Source: Conchocele bisecta (Eukaryota > Mollusca > Bivalvia > Lucinida > Thyasiridae). Taken from it: DNA of 64,000 nt. The position numbers and the translations under genes are program-made. Location: contig CM055279.1 in the NCBI GenBank assembly GCA_029237695.1, forward strand, positions 3,242,323 to 3,306,322, given 5' to 3'. Below the pieces are notes generated by a model that made no database searches, was not told the origin of the DNA, and saw only the letters and a program-made list of their open reading frames with translations. Below, piece by piece: positions 32,440-44,816 of the stretch. The first letter of the stretch is position 1, and every line of letters starts with the position of its first letter.

Positions 32440-34510
32440 AGCGTCAGCGTCGTCCACAAACTTAACGTTGGGTAAATGTCTTATAACTTCTGTTTCCTTT
32501 CATGGAACACCTTGTTATTTCATACATGCATTTCTCAGATAACCCTCTATCATGCTGTAGCAAATCCATGACCCACCACCCAACCCTTACCCCAAGGTCA
32601 AGGTCAAAAACTTAGCACATTCATAAACTTAACATGGGGTAAATTTCTTATAACATCTGTTTCCTTTGATGGAACGCCTTGATATTTCATACATGCATTC
32701 CTCAGATGACCCTCTATCATGCTGTAGCAAATCCATGACCCACCACCCAGCCCTTACCCCAAGGTCAAGGTCACAAACTTGGCACATTCATAAACTTAAT
32801 GTTGGGTAAATGTCTTATAACTTCTGTTTCCTTTCATGGAACACCTTGTTATTTCATACATGCATTCCTCAGATGACCCTCTATCATGCTGTAGCAAATC
32901 CATGACCCACCACCCAGCCCTTACCCCAATGTCAAGGTCACAAACTTGGCACATTCATAAACTTACCGTTGGGTAAATGTCTTATAACTTCTGTTTCCTT
33001 TCATGGAACACCTTGTTATTTCATACATGCATTCCTCAGATGATCCTCTATCATGCTGTAGCAAATCCATGACCCACCACCCAGCCCTTACCCCAAGGTC
33101 AAGGTCACAAACTTGGCACATTCATAAACTTAATGTTGGATAAATGTCTGGTAACTTCTGTTTCCTTTCATGGAACACCTTGTTATTTCATACATGCATT
33201 CCTCAGATGACCCTCTATCATGCTGTAGCAAATCCATGACCCACCACACAGCCCTTACCCCAAGGTCAAGGTCACAAAGTTGGCACATTCATAAACTTAA
33301 CGTTGGGTAAATGTCTTATAACTTCTGTTTCCTTTCATGGAACACCTTGTTATTTCATACATGCATTCCTCAGATGATCCTCTATCAGCTGTAGCAAATC
33401 CATGACCCACCACCCAGCCCTTACCCCAAGGTCAAGGTCACAAACTTGGCACATTCATAAACTTAATGTTGGATAAATGTCTGGTAACTTCTGTTTCCTT
33501 TCATGGAACACCTTGTTATTTCATACATGCATTCCTCAGATGACCCTCTATCATGCTGTAGCAAATCCATGACCCACCACCCAGCCCTTACCCCAAGGTC
33601 AAGGTCACAAAGTTGGCACATTCTACTTAAGTTGGGGAAAGTCTTATAACTTGCTGTCCTTTCAGAACACCTTGTTCATATGCATTCCTCAGATGACCTC
33701 ATCAGGAACACCTGTTATTTCATACATGCATTCCGATGACCCTCTCATGCTGTAGAAAATCACAACCCACCACCCAGCCCTTACCCCAAGGTCAAGGTCA
33801 CAAACTTGGCATTCATAAACTTACCGTTAGGTAAATGTCTGTTTCCTTTCATGGAACGCCTTGGTATTTCATACATTCCTCAGATGACCCTCTATCATGC
33901 TGTAGCAAATCCACAACCCACCACCCAACCCTTACCCAAAAGTCAAGGTCAGAAACTTAGCATGTTCATAAACTTACCGTTGGGGTAAATGTTGTGTAAC
34001 TTCTGTTTCTTTACACTTTGAATACCTTGATATTTCATACATGCATTCATCTGATGATACTCTAGCGTGCTATAGCAAATCCATGACCAACCCCCACCCC
34101 TTTCCCCAAGGTCACGGTCACAAACTTAGCACATTCATAAACTTAACGTTGAGGTAAATGTCTTATAACATATGTTTCCTTTCATGGAACGCCTTGATAT
34201 TTCATACACGCATTCATCTGATGATACTCTATCGTGCTATAGCAAATCCATGACCCACCGCCTACCCCTTACCCCAAGGTCAAGGTCACAAACTTGACAC
34301 ATTCATAAACTTAACGTTGGGGTAAATGTTGTGTAACGTCTGTTTCTTTACACTGTTAACGCTTTGATATTTCATACATGCATTCATGTGATGACCCTCT
34401 ATTGTGCTACAGCAAATCCATGACCCACCCCACCCCTTTCCCCAAGATCAACATCATGAACTTAACGTTGGAGTAAATGTCTTTATAACTTCTGTTTATT
34501 TACAGGGAAC
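32440..34510 (+). repeat. ~166-bp satellite array, ~12 units
   Basis: Each unit has taaacttaacgttgggtaaa, ccttgttatttcatacatgc, catgctgtagcaaatccatg and ccccaaggtcaaggtcac. Spacing of 166-168 bp was measured at 32793, 32961 and 33127. Units near 33620-33740 are scrambled by deletions. The same unit fills 38719-39650 and, reversed, 1600-2290. Confidence 0.88.
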
Positions 34511-34517
34511 ACCTTCA

Positions 34518-35282
34518 TATTTATACCCCCCCCCCCGCAACGAAGTTGTGGGGGGGGGGGTATACTGGAGTCAGCTTGTCCGTCCATCCGTCTGTCCGTC
34601 CGTCCGTCTGAGTTTCCGTGTTTCCGTCCGTCACAAAACTTAACAATTGTAAATTTCCTTTTAACTTCTCTTTCCCTTTGCGGAAATCTTTCATATTTTA
34701 CCCGCCCCTTCTCTGACACTCATACATCATTCTGCAACAAACTACGACCCCCATTTAGCCAGGGGTCAAGGTCACGGACTTAGAAACTTAGAAAAAAACG
34801 AAAACTTAACAATTGTAAATTTCCTTTTAACTTCTCTTTCCCTTTGCGGAAATCTTTCATATTTTACCCACCCCTTCTCTGACACTCATAACATCATTCT
34901 GCAACAAACCTACGACCCCCATTTATGCCAGGGCTCAAGGTCACGGACTTATAAACTTAGAAAAAACTAAAACTTAACAAATGTAAATTTCCTTATAACT
35001 TCTCTTTCCCTTTGCGGAATGCAGTGATATTTTACCCGGCCCTTCTCTGACACTCATACATCATTCTGCAACAAACCTATGACCCCCATTTATGCCAGGG
35101 GTCAAGGTCACGGACTTAGAATGTCTGGTTTGCTTTTTTCAACTGGAACCACCATCGCACTCTCCATATGTGCTGACATAGTCTTTTATCTGAAAATGAT
35201 AGTATGCGAGCTGGAATTCATTCTAGGTCAGGGCTGACGCGGGGGGGTATTCCGTAAGCCCCCGCTTACTGACAAATCTAGT
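34518..35282 (+). mobile_element. ATACCCC-headed element nested in the satellite
   Basis: Head of poly-C / poly-G hairpin around gcaacgaagttgtg, then tccgtccgtccgtctgagtt, then three units of about 167 bp with aacttaacaattgtaaattt and gtcaaggtcacgg. The end is cttactgacaaatctag. The flanking satellite reads catattt | ttcatacatgcatt, so the insertion point lies within a TT. Confidence 0.7.
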
Positions 35283-36756
35283 TCATACATGCATTGTGGG
35301 TGGCAGGTGGGAGAATGCGATGGGTAATTTAAGGTCACAAACTTAGCACATTTATACATGCATTCCTCATGTGAATAGCTATCATGCTGTAGAAAATCAC
35401 CAACTTAGTGTGTTCATAAACTTAGCGCTGGGTAAATTTTGTTTTCCTTCTCTTTTCAGGGAGTTCATTGATATTTCATACATGGATTCATCTTAATATG
35501 CTATATCATACTATATCAAATCCACGACCCACCTTACACCACTGACCTCAATGTCAAGGTCCACCGCACACCCCTTATCCCAAGGTCAAGTTATATAATA
35601 TTCATGTTTTTTAGCCAGGTTTTTTAAAAAAAATCCAGGCTATTGGATTGGCGAAAGCCGGGCGGGCGGGCGGGGGCGGGCGGCGGGCGGCGTCCACAAT
35701 CAATGTTAAGTTTTCGTGTTTGAGTCCATTTCTTTGTTACTGTACCACCTAGGACCACCAAACTTTCACAGCTTCATAATCAAGGGGTGCCCACCACATA
35801 TCATGAGTCCATCTTTGTTACTGTACCACCTAGGATCACCAAACTTTCACAGCTTCATAATCAAGGGGTGCCCACCACATATCACTATCCAACATGTTAC
35901 TTTTTTTTTAACTTGACCCATTTTTTCCGCGCAATCGACTTAGCCATTTTCAATGTTAAGTTCTCGCGTTTACAATGTTAAGTTTTCGTGTTTAAGTCCA
36001 TTTCTTTGGTACTGTACCACCTAGGACCACCAAACTTTCACAGCTTCATAACCAAGGGGTGCCTACCACATACAACTATCCAACATGTGACCATTTTTTT
36101 ACCTTCACCTATTATTTCTACGTAATTGACTTAGCCATTTTTAACGTTAACTTTTTAACGTACGTCTGGTTAAATTTTTTGCTTAAAACTTTTTCGTTAT
36201 ACTATATCTCTGCAACTGCTTCGCCCATTATCTTGAAACTTCACATGGGTGTTTATCATCATCCATATTTTCATTCTAACCCCCAGCTGTGCGGCCCCTG
36301 TGCTCAATGTCAAGGTCAAATTACTTTGAATTTTTTTGTTAAAGTTTTTTCGTGTACTATATCTCTGCAACTGCTTCACCCATTACCTTGATACTTCACA
36401 TGGGTGTTTATCATCATTGTCGCACCCGCTTGCGGAAAGCGCGATATCGTCGGCATTTTGTCATACGTCCGTCCGTCCGTCCGTCCGTACATCCGTGTGT
36501 CCGGTTAAAGTTTTTTCGTTAAAGTTTTTCCATCTACTATATCTATATTTTTAGTGTCCATGTGTCGCCCCAAGGCGCGACATGCAGGCCACGGCCATCT
36601 AGTCTACAAAAAGTGGGTATAATTATGTTATCCAAGTGTCTATGCTTGGAAAAAACCTGGCCTTCGTGGCTTTGCCTCGTTTCTTGTTATACAACTGTGA
36701 CAAGTTTGAATGATGGCTGCCAACAGGCGAGCTTCGTTGTCTTCTGACAACTCTTG

Positions 36757-37290
36757 TTAAAACTAAGGATTTATGATGACTTAGGTGTTTGTAAATCTGA
36801 TAAAGCCACATATGGCTACCATTGGAGAGTCACCGCTAGAGGTGGGTGGCGAATAAAATATAAATAGTCATAAATAGTCTACTATCATTTTGAAAACTAA
36901 GGATTTATGATGACTTGGGTGTTTGTAAATCTGATAAAGCCACATATGGCTACCATTGGAGGGTCACCGCTAGAGGTGGGTGGTGAATAAAATATAAATA
37001 CATGTAGTCATAAATAGTCTACTATCATTTTGAAAACTAAGGATATATGATGGTATTTGTAAATCTGATAACGCCGCCTATGGCTACCACTGGAAGGTGA
37101 TGGCTAGAGGTCGATGACTGTTGTAAATCTGCAAAGGATCGAACGACTGGCTGATCTGGGACCATTGGTTCGCAATATTTTCTGGAATGAAACGCCAGGC
37201 ACAACGTGTGTTTAACATGAAGCTGCTCACCGCCTACGTCTACCATTGGAGGGTGACTGCTAGAGGTGGGCGGCCAACTGATAACACAGC
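36757..37290 (+). pseudogene. Tandem partial copies of the 31703-31916 exon tail, continued
   Basis: Three units of about 130 bp (tggctaccattggagagtca and ctagaggtgggtgg) precede a more complete copy at about 37178-37268, encoding QRVFNMKLLTAYVYHWRVTA. That copy contains a one-base length difference relative to the inverted counterpart (attttctggaatg against atttttcgaatg), so its upstream extension is out of frame. None has a convincing acceptor. Confidence 0.7.
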
Positions 37291-37641
37291 TTATCACATG
37301 AAAACCTTATGTTGTGTTGTAACCCATTTCATAAAATGTGTTGTGACACACGTGTAATAATAACTGGAGCGAATTTGATTGACTGGCTGCATCGCCCTAA
37401 TTCGTATTGTGCGCTAACGTTGTTATGCCAAAACAAATATAATAAAGACGTTCAAAACGACGTTCCTAAAATCGTGACAAAGCATAACTGTTTTGACGCT
37501 GACATTGTAACGTTTTAAACATCATTAGAAGCATCAGCGGCTCAGAAAATTTACTGTAATTGTTAGAATGTGCTCCCGTTTCGTAATATGAACTGCTTAC
37601 AAGAACAGGAACCTATACTAGGTTTTTCTATGTCATTCCAG

Positions 37642-37786
37642 AGATCCGAGTTCGCCATGCCCGTATGGCAGAATTCCAGGCACGTCGGGCAGCCGATGTA
37701 CAGAAGGGCTACTTCCTATACTGGTACAACATCGCCAAGGCTCGTAAATCCATCCGCGGCCACGCCAATCTCAAGATACAGCTCAC
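37642..37786 (+). CDS. SFI1: SFI1-like exon
   Basis: Acceptor atgtcattccag|a, donor cagctcac|gtgagt, phase 1 in and 2 out. It encodes EIRVRHARMAEFQARR and GYFLYWYNIAKARKS, with FLYW as the repeat core. A same-length copy is at 4670-4814 on the minus strand, differing by a few residues (for example RMAEF against HMAEF and RRAADVQ against RRVAGVQ). The phase-2 end does not fit the next + strand exon, which starts in phase 0, so an exon is missing here. Confidence 0.85.
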
Positions 37787-38718
37787 GTGAGTAATATCTC
37801 TTATAGCTGTGCGTGTAAATATTAGGTCTTTAACTCTTTGCATGCTGGGAAATTTGTAGGCTATAAATAGTTAAAAAATAGCAGACAAAATTAATTTTAT
37901 TTCCTTTTGTTTCTCAATGTAGATATCATAAGATATCTTGGAATTTTATTAGATTTGAGTCCTGGGGACTCATGTCTAATGGAATCCCAAGACATATTTG
38001 AATACAGAGAGAAATAAGAAAAATACTCCTAATTTTTTGGCTGTTATTTTCACCGCTAGCTAAGAGTTAACTTTCAAAACATGATCTCGAATATCTGGGT
38101 GTGTGATTATGTTGTACTTGTATTTAACTTTCTGAGCTTGGTGATGGATCTCGTGCTCAAAATCAGGAAGTTTGATTGGTCGAGGCTGAGCTGTACTCAA
38201 TCTCGGCCAATCAAACTGCCGGGTTTTGAGTACAAATTTATATGTGTGACAAGTAGGGCTGTGATTTTAAATGTTACTGAGCTTGTACTCGTGTTCAAAA
38301 TCAAGAAGTTTGATGGTTGAGGGTGAGCTACAATGTATAGTCCGTCTCGGCCAATTAAACTGCCTGATTTAGAGAATGAATTTGGAGAACATCCTTAGAA
38401 ATTTTCAATGTAAATATTCAGTTCTGAATTTGGGATTTTCTCCCATCACAACATGGTGAAATATGGGATTCGACCCCGTTAACCCAGCCTAAAATTACCT
38501 TAAATAGCTGTTGACAGGCCTTTAAACACCATTAACTAAATAGTTAAATAATCTTTCATATTTCTGAGTATGTTCTCATATCTCGTGCTCTCATGCAACA
38601 TGTCTGTCCAATACCTTCATCAATGAAGTAGTTGGAGCCGTGGATTTGTGGTTTGTTAAAATTTGTCGTCTGCTGTTTATTTTCCATTTTTCTTATCAAA
38701 AAAAAGGTTTGACAGCAC
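37787..38718. other. Intron sequence of the primary copy with a SINE-like piece
   Basis: 38150-38350 has repeated gtttgattggtcgaggctga / ctcggccaatcaaactgc inverted pieces. About 38400-38540 is a SINE-like segment ending agctgttgacaggcctttaa. It matches 3743-4669 reversed. No exon. Confidence 0.5.
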
Positions 38719-39650
38719 TTATAACTTCTGTTTCCTTTCATGGAACACCTTGTTATTTCATACATGCATTCCTCAGATGTCACTCTATCATTCTGTAGCA
38801 AATCCATGACCCACCACCAAGCCCTTACCCTAAGGTCAAGGTCACAAACTTAGCACATTCATAAACTTAACGTTGGGGTAAATGTCTTTCATGGAACGCC
38901 TTGATATTTCATACATGCATTCATGTGATGATACTCTATCGTGCGATAGCAAATCCATGACCCACCTCCCTCCCCTTACCCCAAGGTCAAGGTCACAAAC
39001 TTAGCACATTCATAAACTTAACGTTGGGGTAAATGTCTTATAACATCTGTTTCCTTTCATGGAACGCCTTGATATTTCATACATGCATTCCTCAGATGAC
39101 CCTCTATCATGCTGTAGCAAATCCACGACCCACCAACAAACCCTTACCCCAAGGTCAAGGTCACAAACTTAGCATGTTCATAAACTGATGATCTTCTATT
39201 GTGCTACAGCAAATCCATGTCCCATCCCCACCCCTTTCCCCAAGATCAACATCATAAACTTAACGTTGGAGTAAATGTCTTTTTATAACTTCTGTTTCTT
39301 TACAGGGAACATCTTGATATTTCATATATGCATTCATCTGATGATCCTCTATTGTGCTACAGCAAATCCATGACCCCCCACCCCTTTCCCCAAGGTCACA
39401 AACTTAGCACATTCATACATGAATTCCTCGTATGAATAGCTATCATGCTGTAGAAAATCACCAATTTAGTGCGTTCATAAACTTAACCTTGGGTTAAATT
39501 TTGTATAACTTCTGTTTTCAGGGAGCGTATTGATATTTCATACATGCATTCATCTTAATATGCTATATCATGCTATAGCAAATCCACGGCCCACCTTCCA
39601 CCACTGACCCCAATGTCAAGGTGCACCGTACACCCCTTAACCCAAGGGCA
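38719..39650 (+). repeat. ~166-bp satellite at a deletion junction
   Basis: Begins abruptly after ggtttgacagcact. In the inverted copy that flank is followed by different sequence and about 1.5 kb, including an SFI1 exon, before the satellite starts. The units are diverged and several are truncated; they carry ccccaaggtcaaggtcac. The array ends at acaactcttgttatt near 39744. Confidence 0.78.
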
Positions 39651-39659
39651 AGTTATATA

Positions 39660-40444
39660 ATATTCATGTTTTTTATATAACTGTGCAAAGTTTGAGTGAA
39701 GGCTGCCAACAGGCGAGCTTCGTTGTCTTCTGACAACTCTTGTTATTATACTGAATTTATATAAATTCACTATAATAATTCCACATAATTTCAATCATCA
39801 AATATATGACATGCAGTGGTTAGTTCTATGTGAAATAATGCATTTTGGGAAAAATAAATTATTAATCCCTCAAAGTATATATTGCTAGATATTAAAGTAT
39901 ACTTTGCAATTTTTATGAAATCGGCTACTGGATATGAAACTTCATTTTCTGACAAATTTCCAACATTCAATTATCAGTGTTTTCAATTGTTATAAAAACC
40001 TGTAAATTACAAGAATGATGCTCAATTAGTTTCTATTTTTATACCGACATATGAAGTATGTCTACGGGTATATAGTGTTTGTATGTCCGGGCCAACGTCC
40101 GGCATTTTAAGAGGTTAGGGGCGTGGCCTAACACAAAAGATTCCTTTGATTTACTCCGTAAGCTCATATAAATTCTATTGATGTTTAGGGGCTTTTTCTT
40201 TGTTCTTCAAACAATGGAAATACCCCATAGACCCAAAATGTTGGTACGTACGTCCGTCTGTCCATCCGTAAGATTTGCATTAAAGTTTTCGGGTACCCAT
40301 TATCTATGCAAACATAAATCGGATTGACTTAAAACGTCCAATACTGCTTTATCATCAACCATATTTTAATTCTATAGCCCACCCATGTGGCAAAAATAGA
40401 ATTTCTCAGTCCCAGTCTGCACTGTTTCATCACCGTTGTTGTAG
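39660..40444. other. Intron: element end, one MITE arm, CCGT-type element
   Basis: 39690-39744 is the ctcttgtt end of the satellite-bearing element. 39746-39925 is the surviving arm of the GTAGCCGATTT MITE. 40035-40285 has a ccgacatatgaagtatgtct hairpin head and tccgtctgtccatccgtaag. All are mirrored at 804-1500. Confidence 0.55.
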
Positions 40445-40593
40445 GTCGTGATCGCGGGCGAGTGTTACCAACACTTGTTGGCTCGGCGAGTGGCGCGGGT
40501 GTGGACGACGTTTGTACGAAGACGAAAACGGGAACGAGAACACGAGAAACAACAGATGGAGATGGCCACGCGATTCTATTGCAGGAAATTATG
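40445..40593 (+). CDS. SFI1: SFI1-like exon
   Basis: Acceptor ccgttgttgtag|g, donor aaattatg|gtaggt, phase 0 in and 2 out. It encodes VVIAGECYQHLLARRVARVW then a highly basic helix (RRRKREREHEKQQ) and RFYCRKLW. The copy at 655-803 on the minus strand has the same length and splice sites. Its frame requires the preceding exon to end in phase 0, which the exon at 37642 does not. Confidence 0.82.
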
Positions 40594-41435
40594 GTAGGTT
40601 ATGAAATGTTGTCATCTGGGCCACACTTAAATAGGATTTCCCATCTCCCGACCCTGCATTTTCAAGTTGGGTTGGTAGGTAGGTAGGTAGGTAGGTAGGA
40701 AAATTCTTTTCTTTTTTTTTAATTTCAGATCGGGCTAATGTATTGACCATGGGTAGACACCGGGACAAACCCAATTTTTTGTCGCACCCGCTTGCAGAAA
40801 GCGTGATATAGTCGGCACTTTTTGTCGCGCCCGCTTGCGGAAAGCGCGATATAATCGGCACTTTGGCGTACGTACATACGTGTGTCCGGTTAAAGTTTTT
40901 GGTTAAAGTTTTTTGGTTAAAGTTTTTCGTTATACTTTATCTCTTTTTTTAGTGTCCATGCCTCGCCCCAATGCGCGACATGCAGGCCGCGGCCATCTTG
41001 TTTTTAAAAATCAGCAATATAGTTATTTGAATCTGGCTTCCTCAGCATTTTAGAATCATTTCCAATGGAAATGATTCTAAAGCACTATCAAACCATGTTT
41101 TTGTCGAGAAAGACGACAATGAATTATAAAACAACAGAAGAAAACAATTTTCGTTTCTCACATTCTAAGGGTTAAAAAAAAATATTGGTAAGAGAAATTG
41201 TATTACGGAAATGTAACTACTGTACAAAATGTACGATGGAATATCCTCTATGTAACTACTGTCTGTTCCACGTTTTTGCTGCCGAAAACAAACTTTTGGT
41301 TATTAAACGTATTAAATCTAAAAAATATTTAAATGTAAGTACTTTTTCATCAATAACAGAAAATTCAGCATCCCCAAATTTTTTCCAGTTCTCCGATGAC
41401 GGCCACGTCTGATTTACTGGTAAATCTACGATTAG
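40594..41435. repeat. Intron: (GGTA)n, CCGT-type termini and end of the duplicated segment
   Basis: 40672-40698 is (ggta)n, counterpart of the cctaccc tract near 570-590. 40780-40990 has two tgtcgc(a/g)cccgcttgcgg repeats and the ggccgcggccatct end. Similarity to the inverted copy stops at about 41030. 41050-41150 is the ttctaaagcactatcaaacc repeat. No exon. Confidence 0.55.
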
Positions 41436-41655
41436 GTTTATTGGTGTTGTATGGACCTGGCACCAGGTCAGGTTATTCTAATTTCAGGTGTGAATATATT
41501 TATTCTCGATGTAAATATTTTTTCCCCCAATGCAGCAGGTTAAAACGGGATTGAACCCGTTTGCCCGGCCTAACATGACCTTAGCTGTTGATAGGTTGTT
41601 AAACACCATTAAACAAACAAACAAACAAACAAACAAACAAACAAAGAAAGAAACG
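41436..41655 (+). mobile_element. SINE 3' part with (ACAA)n tail
   Basis: Contains gtatggacctggcaccaggt, aaacgggattgaacccgttt and tagctgttgataggttgtta, then an (acaa)n tail. The 38-bp array begins directly behind the tail. Confidence 0.7.
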
Positions 41656-44615
41656 ATTAGGTTTGTAACATATAACTACATGTTGTTAAACTGTTTGTAA
41701 CATATACATATAACTACATGTTGTTAAACTGTTTGTAACATATACATGTAACTACATGTTGTTAAACTGTTTGTAACATATACATGTAACTACATGTTGT
41801 TAAACTGTTTGTAACATATAACTACATGTTGTTTAAACTGTTTGTAACAATATACATGTAACTACATGTTGTTAAACTGTTTGTAAACATATACATGTAA
41901 CTACATGTTGGTTAAACTGTTTGTAATCATATACTTATAACTACATGTTGTTAAACTGTTTGTAACATATAACTACATGTTGTTAAACTGTTTGTAACAT
42001 ATACATAACTATTCATGTTGTTAAACTGTTTGTAACATATAACTACATGTTGTTAAACTGATTTGTAACATATACATAAAATAACTACATGTTGTTAAAC
42101 TGTTGGTTAAACATATAACTACATGTTGTTAAACTGTTTGTAACATATACATATAACTACCATGTTGTTAAACTGTTATAACTACATGTTGTTAAACTGT
42201 TTATTTGTAACATATACATATAACTACATGTTAAACTTTTTGTTAAACTGTTTGTAACATAATAACTACATGTTGTTAAACTGTTTGTAACATATAACAT
42301 ATAACTACATGTTGTTAAACTGTTATTAATCTACATGTTGTTAAACTGTTTGTAACATATACATACTAACATGTTGTTAAACTGTTTGTAACATATACAT
42401 ATAACTACATGTTTTGTAAACATTATACATATAACTACATGTTGTTAACTGTTTGTAACATATAACTACATGTTGTTTAACTGTTTGTAACATATACATA
42501 TAACTACATGTTGTTAAACTGTTTTGTAACATATAACTACATGTTGTTTAAACCTGTGTGTAACATATACATAATAACTACATGTTGTTAAACTGTGTGT
42601 AACATATACATATAACTACATGTTGTTAAACTGTTTGTAACATATACATATAACTACATGTTGTTTTTTTAAAACTGTTTGTAATATAACATCATAAACT
42701 ACATGTTGTTAAACTGTTTTGTAACATATACATATAACTACATGTTGTTTTAAACTGTGTGTAACATATACATATAACTACATGTTGTTAAAACTGTTTA
42801 GTAACATATACATATAACTACATGTTGTTAAACTGTTATAAGGCTACATGTTGTTAAACTGTTTGTAACATATACATATAACTACATGTTGTTAAACTGT
42901 TTGTAACATATAACTACATGTTGTTAAACTGTTTGTAACATATACATATAACTACATGTTGTTAAACTGTTATAACTACATGTTGTTAAACTGTTTGTAA
43001 CATATACATATAACTACATGTTGTTAAACTGTTTGTAACATATACATATAACTACATGTTTGTAACATATACATATAACTACATGTTGTTAAACTGTTTG
43101 TAACATATAACTACATGTTGTTTAACTGTTTGTAACATATACATATAACTACATGTTGTTAAACTGTTTGTAACATATAACTACATGTTGTTAAACTGTG
43201 TGTAACATATACATATAACTACATGTTGTTAAACTGTGTGTAACATATACATATAACTACATGTTGTTAAACTGTTTGTAACATATACATATAACTACAT
43301 GTTGTTAAACTGTTTGTAACATATACATATAACTACATGTTGTTAAACTGTTTGTAACATATACATATAACTACATGTTGTTAAACTGTGTGTAACATAT
43401 ACATATAACTACATGTTGTTAAACTGTTTGTAACATATACATATAACTACATGTTGTTAAACTGTTAGTAACATATACATGTAACTACATGTTGTTAAAC
43501 TGTTTGTGTTAACATATAACTACATGTTGTTTAAACTGTTTGTAACATATACATGTAACTACATGTTGTTAAACTGTTTGTAACATATACATGTAACTAC
43601 ATGTTGTTAAAACATGTTTGTAACATATACATATAACTACATGTTGTAAACTGTGTGTAACATATATGTAACTACATGTTGTTAAACTGTGTCAAACATA
43701 TACATATAACTACATGTTGTTAAACTGTGTGTAACATATACATATAACTACATAACATATACATGTAACTACATGTTGTTAAACTGTGTGTAACATATAC
43801 ATGTAACTACATGTTGTTAAACTGTGTCTAACATATACATATAACTACATGTTGTTAAACTGTTTGTAACACACACATATACCTACATGTTGTTAAACAG
43901 TTTGTAACATATAACTACATGTTGTTAAAATAAACTGTTTGTAACATATAACTACATGTTGTTAAACTGTTTGTAACATATACATATAACTACATGTTGT
44001 TAAACTGTTTGTAACACACACATATACCTACATGTTGTTACACAGTTTGTAACATATAACTACATTTTGTTAAACTGTTTGTAACATATAACTACATGTT
44101 GTTAAACAGTTTGTAACATATAACTACATGTTGTTACGTTTTGTTAACCTATAACTACATGTTGTTAACTGTTTGTAAACATATAACTACATGTTGTTAA
44201 ACTGTTTGTAACATATTTAACTACATTTGTAAACCTGTTTGTAACATACATATAACAACATGTTGTTAAAAAAACTGTTTGTAACATAGACATATAAAAA
44301 ACATGTTTGTTAAACTGTTTGTAACATATACATGTTACTGGTTTGTAACATATACATGTAACTACATTTGTTAAACTGTTTGATTAACATATAAAACACT
44401 AACATGTTGTTAACTGTTTGTTAAACATATACATATAACTACATGTTGTTAAACTGTTTGTAACATATATATAACTACATGTTGTTAAACTGTTTGTAAC
44501 ATATACATGTAACTACATGTTGTTGTTTAAACTATTTGTAACATATAACTACATGTTGTTAAACTGTTTGTAACATATACATATAACTACATGTTGTTAA
44601 ACTGTTTGTAACTGA
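41656..44615 (+). repeat. ~38-bp / ~30-bp tandem array, ~3 kb
   Basis: The unit is taacatatacatataactac then atgttgttaaactgtttg; a shorter form lacks tacatata. The two alternate irregularly. Single-base indels and truncated units are frequent across most of the array, with cleaner stretches around 43000-43450. It ends about 70 bp before the acceptor of exon 44681-44816. There is no coding potential. Confidence 0.9.
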
Positions 44616-44680
44616 TGTATTGGTTGTACATGATGTATGGAAATAAACATTTAAAACTGAAAACAAAAATATGATTACAG

Positions 44681-44816
44681 CCATACGGTATTTGGATCAT
44701 GGTGGACGGAGGTGCTGGTATCGCGACAGGTGTGCCGTCACAAGGCGCGGCTGCTCGTGAAATACGGCCACAGATGGAAACACAACGTGGACATGTTGTA
44801 CACAGCTAAAGCCACG
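44681..44816 (+). CDS. SFI1: SFI1-like exon after a 3-kb repeat array
   Basis: Acceptor atatgattacag|c, donor gccacg|gtaagg, phase 2 in and 0 out. It encodes HTVFGSWWTEVLVSRQVCRH followed by a basic helix ending DMLYTAKAT. V-F-G-S-W is the repeat core. The exon starts about 70 bp after the end of the ~38-bp tandem array. Confidence 0.82.

Larger units (their letters stand above)
32384..36756 (+). mobile_element. 4.4-kb satellite-bearing element, long form (AGCTCGCCTG...CTCTTGTT)
   Basis: Starts agctcgcctgcacgaagtgc and ends cttctgacaactcttgtt, inserted into an exon-tail tandem unit (atcatttt | aaaactaagg), which fixes both ends. It carries about a dozen ~166-bp satellite units (32440-34500), a nested ATACCCC element, then two unique-looking blocks with (CGGG)n and CCGT tracts. 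No protein-coding gene. The same termini with only about four satellite units occur at 1500-2332, so array length varies between copies. Confidence 0.68.

Noticed and set aside
40387..40686. Frame with GSASGAGVDDVCTKTKTGTRTR
   Set aside because: Out-of-frame reading of exon 40445-40593; the splice phases support the other frame.
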